Assembly: GCA_965221815.1 (NCBI GenBank)
Contig: OZ244915.1
Span: 2,108,001-2,172,000 of the forward strand
Reading direction: 5' to 3'
Length of the DNA: 64,000 nt
Source: JAPOXR01 sp965221815
Lineage (GTDB): Bacteria > Pseudomonadota > Alphaproteobacteria > Rhodobacterales > Rhodobacteraceae
Position numbers and translations under genes: made by a program. This document shows, piece after piece, positions 53,635 to 60,622 of the stretch. Each line of letters opens with the position of its first letter. Position 1 is the first letter of the stretch. The notes below the pieces were generated by a model that saw nothing but the letters and a program-made list of their open reading frames with translations, did no database searches and was not told the DNA's origin.

Positions 53635-54194
53635 CGGCGCACATTACGTCGGGATCCTCCCCTCGTCAACCGGCGGGAGGATCAGGGGAGTGATTCCCAT
53701 ATGGCTGGGTTTGGACCCTGCTTGATTCCTGATCGGTTTCATCTGGCGAATCAGGCGACTTTGGCGAGGGGCGTGCGATTGTCGTTGGCTGCGGCGGGAA
53801 CGCCCTGAATGATGCAGGAATTTCCGGGTGTCGCCCTGCCATCCCGACCCGTCAATAACGGAGGCGGTGATATTTCACCCCGAAGGATAAAATCCTGCCA
53901 GGTTGCGCGTTGGAACGCGGTTACGATGTCATCTCTTCAACAACGGAACAGATGATTGATGGGTAAGACGGGAACAACCCCCGGCGGCGATTCAAGGCGA
54001 ATGGAGGGGCGCGGCGCTGCCAGGCGCGGTGCGTGATATCGGGAATCGGATTTCGCGCGTCCTTCCGGACAACACCAGCAGGAACGCCAGTCAACCCGCC
54101 TGTTCTCCCTGCGGTGTGAGCATACGGTGAAATTTTCGTATTTGCCTCCATAGCCAAATACGAATAGGCGAAAGGCCACAAAGATGGAAAATGA
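53635..54194. other. Intergenic upstream of the sugar kinase
   Basis: No gene is supported. It holds a perfect dyad at 54135-54164 (described separately) and a palindromic GGTGATATTTCACC near 53864. The 12-mer TTGATTCCTGAT near 53723 also occurs near 5600, close to the decayed transposases. Confidence 0.45.
54135..54164. promoter_or_regulatory. Perfect dyad upstream of the sugar kinase, candidate operator
   Basis: TTCGTATTTG and CAAATACGAA are exact complements with a 10-base spacer, so half-site centres are 20 bases apart, about two helical turns. It lies 30 bases before the kinase start, placing it over or just after a promoter. No T tract follows, so it is more operator-like than terminator-like. 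Confidence 0.5.
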
Positions 54195-55154
54195 ATGACA
54201 GCGCGTATCTTCTTTTGTGGTGAAGCACTGATTGACTTCATTACCCCTGATGGACTCAATTACCGTGCGGCAACCGGCGGTTCTCCCTTCAATGCAGCCA
54301 AGGCTGCCGCACGTGCAGGAGCTGATGCACATTTTTGCGGATCAGTCAGTCACGATCTCTTTGGAGAAATGATTCTGTCCGATCTTGACCTCTTCGGAGT
54401 TGATTCGACGCACGCGCCAAGATCGGACCGCCCGACAGTCTTGGGTTTCGTCCAAGTCACCGAAGATGAGCATCCGATTTACGCTTTTTTCGATCGTGAA
54501 AGCTGTATGGTCAACATGCAGCCGGAACTTCCGCCCGGTTTGTGCCGATCAGGTGATGTCATGGTGATCGGATCGATTTCGCTCATTGTATCGCCGGGAG
54601 CTGACCGAATTGAGGAGTTTGCCCTGACGCAAACAGAAAACACAATCCTTGCAGTCGACCCCAATGTTCGACCAACAATGATTTCCGGCCATGACGGGTG
54701 GTATCCCCGCATCATGCGCCTGTTGAACGCCGCCGCGATTATCAAGATCAGCACAGAAGATCTGGACTATCTGAAGCCAGGCATCAGCAGCGAGAACTTT
54801 GCGTTGGAAAGGTTGAAACAGGGATCCAGCCTCATCATCGTGACTGATGGTGAAAAGGGTGCCAGTGCATGGAGCCGTAACGGCAATGCTTCGGTGAATG
54901 GTATCTACACAACGGGCGGCGACACCGTCGGCGCGGGAGACACAATCATGGGCTTTAGCCTTGCATGGCTCGCCGAGCGGGAATACACCCTGTGCCACAG
55001 ACTCGATGCTCTTGATGACGCAGAACTGGAAACAATGCTGACATTCGCCAACATGGCGGCGGCCATCAATTGTGAGTCTGTCGGCTGTGCCCCACCATTT
55101 CGCGACGACGTGGAAAAGCGAATCGCACAGGCCCAACCAGGTCAGGCTTCGTGA
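54195..55154 (+). CDS. PfkB-family carbohydrate kinase, fructokinase-like
   Basis: A 319-residue ribokinase-fold kinase that phosphorylates a sugar with ATP. Signature 1 is in ATGGSPFNAAKAAARAGADAHFCG; signature 2 with the catalytic Asp is TGGDTVGAGDTIMGFSLAWL. The start IFFCGEALIDFI is fructokinase-like (FrK/ScrK group). It stands alone after an intergenic region with a candidate operator. Confidence 0.87.
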   Translation: MTARIFFCGEALIDFITPDGLNYRAATGGSPFNAAKAAARAGADAHFCGSVSHDLFGEMILSDLDLFGVDSTHAPRSDRPTVLGFVQVTEDEHPIYAFFDRESCMVNMQPELPPGLCRSGDVMVIGSISLIVSPGADRIEEFALTQTENTILAVDPNVRPTMISGHDGWYPRIMRLLNAAAIIKISTEDLDYLKPGISSENFALERLKQGSSLIIVTDGEKGASAWSRNGNASVNGIYTTGGDTVGAGDTIMGFSLAWLAEREYTLCHRLDALDDAELETMLTFANMAAAINCESVGCAPPFRDDVEKRIAQAQPGQAS

Positions 55155-55240
55155 ACGGTCAGGAGAGCGCTATCAGCTGATCGGCTGCGTTCAAGATCGA
55201 TCGACACCGTCAAAAAGACGAAATCTTGCTGACCTCAGAA

Positions 55241-55771
55241 ATGCGAAACAGATTTACCGGCCACGATTCGGGGGAGCAACCTCTTTTGATATATGTCTAT
55301 GAAACAATCGCACGACCTGAATGGATCGATTACAATGGTCATATGCAGGATGCATATTATGGATTGATCTTCAGCTATGCCGTTGATTCGATGCAGGATA
55401 AAATCGGATTTGACCAGGAGTATCGGGAGCGAACCCATTGTACGATCTATCTGCTTGAAGACCACAAATATTACCTTCGGGAGGTCCATGAAGGTGATCG
55501 GTTGCGTATTGAGACCCGTGTTCTGGATGTTGACAAGAAACGCATTCACCTCCTGCTGGACATGAAACGGTCCGGACAAACAGTCGCACTTTGTGAATTT
55601 GTTGAACTGCATGTCAAGCAACAGCCGCGACCACACGCCACTCCGATGCCAGCAGACATCCGCACGCGTCTGGAAACTGCAAAATACGAACAAAGCGCCA
55701 CAATCTCGTCGTTCAAACGGGCGCGTTCCATGTCGCTACAGCCGTCCGGGATTATGCCCGAAACCGGGTGA
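55241..55771 (+). CDS. Hotdog-fold acyl-CoA thioesterase
   Basis: About 176 residues. It has the single hotdog domain of 4-hydroxybenzoyl-CoA-type thioesterases: ARPEWIDYNGHMQDAYYGLIF, with the catalytic-Asp region DYNGH, then REVHEGDRLRIETRVLDVDKKRIHLLLDM. The best known relatives act on carnitine-betaine CoA esters and other short acyl-CoAs. The start is uncertain: ATG 55241 is in frame, but a TTG at about 55286 follows a GGGGAG site. Confidence 0.78.
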   Translation: MRNRFTGHDSGEQPLLIYVYETIARPEWIDYNGHMQDAYYGLIFSYAVDSMQDKIGFDQEYRERTHCTIYLLEDHKYYLREVHEGDRLRIETRVLDVDKKRIHLLLDMKRSGQTVALCEFVELHVKQQPRPHATPMPADIRTRLETAKYEQSATISSFKRARSMSLQPSGIMPETG

Positions 55772-55956
55772 CACCAGAGGAAATGTGGCATATCATGACG
55801 ATAAATTCGCCGCTCCCCAGGATTCTCACCCTGTTTGTCGCAAATTCTCAGGTTGATTGTCGCGCCATAGTACGCACCGTCCGGTGTTGAGAAGGCCGCT
55901 TTGAAGCGGATGGCGCAGAAGGGCAGTATGACCGTCGCCTTGGCCAGCTGGCCTTC

Positions 55957-56244
55957 TCACTTCAGAAGCGCCTGAACGACAGAAGGCTGCTTGGAGATAA
56001 GCGCAAGCAAAACCTGCGTCGGTCCTGTAGGACGACGACGCCCATGTTCCCAGTTCAGCAATGTGCCCTTGGCAACGCCGATACTGCGAGCAAACTCCGC
56101 TTGGGACAGACCGGTCTTGGCCCGGACCTCTGCGACATCAATATCTGGAATGGCAATCTCATGGACGCGGGCATCAACCCGCTGCCCTTTCGAGAATGCC
56201 TTGGCTTCTTCGAGACCTTGTTTGATGCTTTCAAAGGCACTCAT
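55957..56244 (-). CDS. Helix-turn-helix antitoxin (NadS/HigA type)
   Basis: A 95-residue XRE-type protein. The helix-turn-helix is AEVRAKTGLSQAEFARSIGVAKGTLLNWEHGRRRP (about 38-72). It overlaps the toxin gene by 4 bases (ATGA), with the toxin first, the reverse of most type II systems and usual for HigBA-like and NadS pairs. It should neutralise the toxin and repress the operon. Confidence 0.88.
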   Translation of the reverse strand: MSAFESIKQGLEEAKAFSKGQRVDARVHEIAIPDIDVAEVRAKTGLSQAEFARSIGVAKGTLLNWEHGRRRPTGPTQVLLALISKQPSVVQALLK

Positions 56245-56582
56245 TGCTTGTCACTCCACATGCTTACGATCTTCTTGCTCAGTTCGCCGGTCGCAGCTTG
56301 CTCCTTGGCCGTGAGGTTCGCCTTCTCATTCTTGGCGAAGACCGTAACCAGAAAGATCGGCATATGACGACCACCAAAGATGTAGATCGTCCGAAACCCA
56401 CCTCGCTTGCCGCCGCCTTCCCGAGGGAGGCGCGCCTTTCGCAACCCTCCACCGAGTGAGATCCCCGCCTCAGGGTTCTCGGCGATCCACCCGATGGCGG
56501 CGGTGCGCTCATAATCAGACATGACCGCCTTGGCACGCCGCTGAAATTCCGAAAGCTCTACAACCGTTTGCAGCTTAGTCAT
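56241..56582 (-). CDS. RelE/HigB-like toxin
   Basis: A 113-residue member of the RelE/HigB-2 type (DUF1044-like): VVELSEFQRRAKAVMSDYERTAAIGWIAENPEAG, GLRKARLPREGGGKRGGFRTIYIFG and MPIFLVTVFAKNEKANLTAKEQ. Such toxins inhibit translation by mRNA cleavage. It precedes its antitoxin in the operon. A small dyad upstream may be the operator. Confidence 0.88.
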   Translation of the reverse strand: MTKLQTVVELSEFQRRAKAVMSDYERTAAIGWIAENPEAGISLGGGLRKARLPREGGGKRGGFRTIYIFGGRHMPIFLVTVFAKNEKANLTAKEQAATGELSKKIVSMWSDKQ

Positions 56583-56586
56583 TGCA

Positions 56587-56605
56587 TATACGCTAATGAC
56601 GTATA
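56587..56605. promoter_or_regulatory. Dyad upstream of the RelE/HTH operon
   Basis: TATACG and CGTATA are perfect complements with a 7-base spacer, immediately before the toxin start at 56582. A plausible antitoxin binding site overlapping the promoter. Confidence 0.45.
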
Positions 56606-56729
56606 AGTCAATGGCTTACTCATGTTTTTACCATTTTGGTATGCTGCCACTCGTATAACGCGAACCAAATCATCGAAATCGCCTCAACATCCCCGCAAAA
56701 ATTGGCGTTGATAGAGGTGTCCAACTCGC

Positions 56730-58064
56730 TAGTATCCCATCGTCATTGAATTGATGTTGTTTCAATGTGGGATGTCTTCCTGTCTGCGGTTTTTGTCGAG
56801 ACAGGGGGTGGCCACACAGATCAAATCCCCGTTGTGGCCTGAGCCGGGGCTGCGAGTGTGTTCGCTGGGTGGCGGCACGCATTGCGGGGGCAGACTGAGG
56901 TGACGAGCGATGACATCAGACGGACGGAAAATCTATCACGTGACGTTGGACGCGGATGCGCGTGATCAGTTGCCGGCTCTTGTGGACAGAGGTCAGGGCT
57001 CCAAGGAGCGCCGCAAGCGGGCCCACATCCTCTTGTTGGCGGATCAGGATCGTGCGGGTGGGGGCCGCCGGGATGCGGACATTGCTGATGTGTTGGGTGT
57101 GGGCACGGCGACGGTGGAGCGGGTGCGCAAGCCATGCGTGATGGACGGTGTTGAGGCGGCGCTGGAGCGCAAGGTTCAGGTGAACCGCAAACAGCGTCTG
57201 CTGGATGGTGCGGGCGAGGCGAAGTTGACGATGCTGGCCTGTTCGGAACCCCCTGCGGGGCAGGCCCAGTGGACGTTGCAACGGCTGGCCGACAGGCGGG
57301 TGGAATGGAACATTGTGGAGACGATCTCCCGATCGACAGTCCAGAAAACTCTCAAAAAAACGAGATCAAGCCCGGGTGAAATCAGTGTTGGTGCATTCCG
57401 CCCCGGGGGAATGCGGAATTTGTCTGTGCGATGGAAGATGTCCTGGACACAACCAGCCGAGACTTTGCCAGTGATGAAGTTCGGGTCTGCCTGGATGAAA
57501 CCTCCAGGCAACAAACGAAAGAAACCCGGACACCGCTGCCGACACGCCCCGGGCACCCCGCTGGGTATGACTGCGAAGACACCCGCAACGGCACCGCCAA
57601 TCTCTTCATGATCACCGCACCCCTCGAGGGATGGCGCCCTGTCAAGGTCACCGACCGCCGCACCCGCAAAGACTTCGCCGACGTCCTGAAAGATCTGGCG
57701 GACAGTCACTTCCCCGGCAAAAAGATCGTCCTGGTGATGGACAATCTGAACACCCACACACTCTCAACACTCTATGATACGTTCGCGCCGGCCAAGGCGG
57801 CACGCCTGGCCAAGCGGTTTGACATCCATCACACGCCCCAACACGGATCCTGGCTGAATATCGCCGAAATCGAGATCAATGTGCGGGTGCGCCAATGCCG
57901 CGCCCGCCGCATTCCCGACCGCGAGACCAGGGTCCGCGAAGTCGCTGCCTGGCAGACACACCGCAACGCCGACAAACGACCCGTCAACTGGCGATTCACA
58001 ACAGACAACGCCCGCATCAAACTCAAATCCCTGTACCCGTCAATTCAATGAAAGTGGGATACTA
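56730..58064 (+). mobile_element. Second IS630-type element (different from the 48/58-kb copies)
   Basis: 1335 bp from TA to TA. Inverted ends begin TAGTATCCCAT at the left and TAGTATCCCAC on the other strand at the right, each followed by a TCATTGAATTGA stretch. Inserted at CTAG. Its right-hand TA is also the insertion site of IS630 copy 2. Confidence 0.8.
56910..58051 (+). pseudogene. IS630-type transposase, frameshift and stop
   Basis: The first frame (56910 on) has a helix-turn-helix N-terminus, KRAHILLLADQD and ADIADVLGVGTATVERVRK. At the seven-A run near 57355 the matching protein moves to the -1 frame, where a TGA at 57377-57379 interrupts KPG*NQCWCIPP. The rest, 57431-58051, holds VRVCLDETSRQ (Asp), IVLVMDNLNTHTLSTLY (Asp), and SWLNIAEIEINV (Glu). 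Some IS630 members use frameshifting at A runs, but the stop makes this copy defective. Confidence 0.85.
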
Positions 58065-59279
58065 GTGTATAATAACAAACAAAGGATTCTATTCCTGCCC
58101 CACATCATGGTATCATCCTGCCGCCGCGAGCCCGCGGCCAACACCAAGGCAGGAGACAGACCCATGGGCAGGACATCGACACGGCCGGAGATCCGGCTGC
58201 CAGACACCGATCGCACACGCCTCGAGCACATCGTCAGCCACCCCCAGAGCCCTCAGAAGCATGTCTGGCGGGCCCGCATCATCCTCGCCCTCGGGGACGG
58301 CTGTGGCCTCGTCGAGACCATGCGGCAGACAGGCCTCTCGAAACCCACCGTCTGGCGCTGGTGGGACCGTTTCCTTTCCGAGGGTGTCGACGGTCTCCTG
58401 CGCGATGCCACCCGGCCGCCGGGCAAGACACCCATTCCCGCCGACCGGATCCAGGCCGTCATCGATCTGGCGATGTCGCCACCCCCGCCCAACCGCAGCC
58501 ACTGGACCCTCAAGGCCCTGGCCACAGCGGTCGGGGGCCTGACGGCCACCACCGTGCACCGGATCCTGCAGCGCCATGGCCTGCGGCCCCATCAGGTCAA
58601 GACCTTCAAGGTCTCGAACGATCCCCGGTTCGGCATCAAGGCCCACGATGTCATCGGACTGTACATGAACCCACCGGATCACGCCGTGGTCCTCTCGGTG
58701 GATGAAAAGACCCAGATCCAGGCCCTCGGCCGCACCCAGACACCCCTGCCGCCCGCCCCGGGTCACCCGACAACCCGCACGCATGATTACAAACGGAACG
58801 GCACCACCACGTTGCTGGCGGCCCTCGATGTCGCCACTGGCAAGGTGGTCGGAAAGATGACCGAGCGCCACCGCTCCGAGGATTTCTGTGCGTTCCTCGA
58901 TCATGTGGCGGCGGACCTCGACCCCACGATGGCGGTCCATGTCATCCTTGACAACCTGTCCGCCCACAAGTCGGCGCACGTGCATGCCTGGCTTGCCGAC
59001 CACCCGCACTGGACCTTCCACTTCACACCGACATCGGCCTCGTGGATGAACGCCGTCGAGGGCTTCTTCTCGAAACTGGCCCGACAGAGACTCAAGCATG
59101 CCATCTTCAATTCCCTTGACGCGTGCATCACAGCGGTAGAAGACTACATCGCCCACCACAATGCCCATGAGGCCCACCCGTTCCGCTGGCGCCGGGACCC
59201 CGAGGATCTCGTCGCATCCTGGAAGCGGGGCCACCGACGGCTGCAGGATATGGAACTATCTGTATGAGGCAAAACACTA
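58063..59279 (+). mobile_element. IS630-family element, copy 2
   Basis: 1217 bp, essentially identical to 48068-49284. Inserted in the CTAG formed at the right end of the other IS630-type element. Same strand as copy 1. Confidence 0.9.
58164..59267 (+). CDS. IS630-family transposase, copy 2
   Basis: A 367-residue DDE transposase identical in protein sequence to the one at 48169-49272, with the same AGGAG ribosome site and intact catalytic Asp, Asp, Glu motifs. Confidence 0.95.
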   Translation: MGRTSTRPEIRLPDTDRTRLEHIVSHPQSPQKHVWRARIILALGDGCGLVETMRQTGLSKPTVWRWWDRFLSEGVDGLLRDATRPPGKTPIPADRIQAVIDLAMSPPPPNRSHWTLKALATAVGGLTATTVHRILQRHGLRPHQVKTFKVSNDPRFGIKAHDVIGLYMNPPDHAVVLSVDEKTQIQALGRTQTPLPPAPGHPTTRTHDYKRNGTTTLLAALDVATGKVVGKMTERHRSEDFCAFLDHVAADLDPTMAVHVILDNLSAHKSAHVHAWLADHPHWTFHFTPTSASWMNAVEGFFSKLARQRLKHAIFNSLDACITAVEDYIAHHNAHEAHPFRWRRDPEDLVASWKRGHRRLQDMELSV

Positions 59280-59851
59280 GCCATGGCCCGTTCCAGTCTC
59301 AGTTTCCGGCACTCCCAATCGGGCTTCACCTTGTCGAGGAACTCGAAGAAGGCAGCCCCATGATGAGGCTCCGCCACGTGGCAAAGCTCGTGCGCTGTTT
59401 CGGGTCGTGCACGTTCACCTCGGCCGACTTCGTGCCATGCCAGTCCTTCACGGCCTTTGCCAGAAGAGCCTCCGCCTGTTCCGGCCCGAAGAGCTTCTCG
59501 AATGCGAGGAAATGCTCGTCGAACCGGTCTTCGGCAACCAGTTCTGTCACCTTCGCATCGCGCAGGAATTCGATCTGGTTGCCAAGCTTCTCCATCCACG
59601 CGGGAGAAGGGTCGATGAGCTTCAGCAGAAACTCGATCTGATGGCACCTCCGGCTCTGGTCTTCCGCACTCAGCACCAGCGGTTGCGGGCGATTGCCGAA
59701 CATCGACAGGTCCGCTGTCGGCGCCCGCTCCACGAGATAGGGTGAGGTCTTCATCCTGACCCCAGCCACCCGCCGCTTGGCGTCCTTCCGGTCGCTGTCG
59801 GTGCAGGAAATGTAGAAAACCCTTTTCTCCCTCTGCTCCATTTGCGATCCC

Positions 59852-60280
59852 TCATGTCAAACGGAAGTCCCGCGTTGTGCAGACGGTGGACGCCGGCGTG
59901 CTGTCATGCAAGGCGCAGGTCATCACGAACTCCGAGACACTTTTGCCGACCGACTTCGCGCGCGTTCTGATCCGATCCCAATCGGCGGGGGTCCTGCAAT
60001 AGACCGGCTGTGCCTTTTTCATCGTGAACACTCTCCCTCCAATGTGCCCGAGAGTATCGGGTCCGTGCGCAGTCGCAATGCAACCCTGCGCAGCACCGCC
60101 GTCCAGCCGCGCCGACAGAGTGGCGCGCGACAGACCGGAGGGCCATTCGGGAGACTGGGCAAGACAAAGGACGTACCCGCTCACCGACATCCGCGCGGCT
60201 TTGACCCGCGCCCGGACAATCTCCCACTCACTGTCGGTCACCTTGACCGCCCGCTGCTTTCTGGCAGAAGTGTCTGACAT
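59852..60280 (-). CDS. Tandem ribbon-helix-helix DNA-binding protein, mobilisation-like
   Basis: A 142-residue protein with two similar segments: VKVTDSEWEIVRARVKAA with SVSGYVL (about 11-40), and RTPADWDRIRTRAKSVGKSVSEFVM (about 105-130). Each resembles the single ribbon-helix-helix of plasmid MobC-like and antitoxin proteins. An internal ATG with GGAGAG upstream precedes the second segment, so that part could also be made alone. It starts 11 bases right of an element remnant on the same strand. An inverted repeat just upstream may be its operator. Probably a plasmid or integrative-element remnant. Confidence 0.6.
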   Translation of the reverse strand: MSDTSARKQRAVKVTDSEWEIVRARVKAARMSVSGYVLCLAQSPEWPSGLSRATLSARLDGGAAQGCIATAHGPDTLGHIGGRVFTMKKAQPVYCRTPADWDRIRTRAKSVGKSVSEFVMTCALHDSTPASTVCTTRDFRLT

Positions 60281-60622
60281 TGCAGGATCCGCTATGTGTA
60301 TGACGGTATAGAGGTCCGAAACCGGACACAAAAAGCTATGCAGTGTATATTACACATAGGCTTACACATCCCCGCTTCAACACGAAAGAACCACGAAGTG
60401 CAGCTTTATTCGGGCATAGTTCCTGCCGAAAATGCAAATTTATGTCACCGAGGGTTTGCCAAAAGTATCTATGTAGAGCAGATAATCACAGCTTGCGGTC
60501 ACACAGCAACTTGCTGTAACGATTACGTTAATAAGAAGGACGAAGAAAACTATGCAAGGCGGCTAGAGCCTGAATCGGGGATTTTCAAGGTTCACACCCA
60601 ACAAGACAATTTCCCCTGACGC
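60281..60622. other. Intergenic upstream of pepN
   Basis: No gene is supported, although an open frame crosses it. It contains CTATGTGTA at 60292-60300 and its exact complement at 60351-60359, and the palindrome GTGTATATTACAC at 60343-60355, candidate binding sites for the adjacent ribbon-helix-helix protein. The pepN promoter must also lie here. Confidence 0.45.
60292..60359. promoter_or_regulatory. Candidate operator of the ribbon-helix-helix gene
   Basis: Nine-base inverted repeat CTATGTGTA (60292-60300) and TACACATAG (60351-60359), plus an embedded palindrome at 60343-60355, directly upstream of the minus-strand start at 60280. Autoregulation is common for ribbon-helix-helix proteins; binding here is inference. 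Confidence 0.4.

Larger units (their letters stand above)
56620..59841 (-). pseudogene. Gene remnant split by two IS630 elements, with a YgjP-like segment
   Basis: With 56730-59279 removed and one TA kept, the minus strand reads continuously ...RLERAMASELDTSINANF... to a stop at 56620-56622. Just before that is AHELCHVAEPHHGAAFFEF with DKVKPDWECRKLRLE, which strongly resembles the zinc-binding HExxH region of YgjP/DUF45 metal-dependent proteins. Upstream of about 59400 the frame changes, and 59841-59400 (starting MEQREKRVFYISCTDSDRKD) encodes a different segment I do not recognise. Either a frameshift or a deletion fused two genes here. Not functional. Confidence 0.6.
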
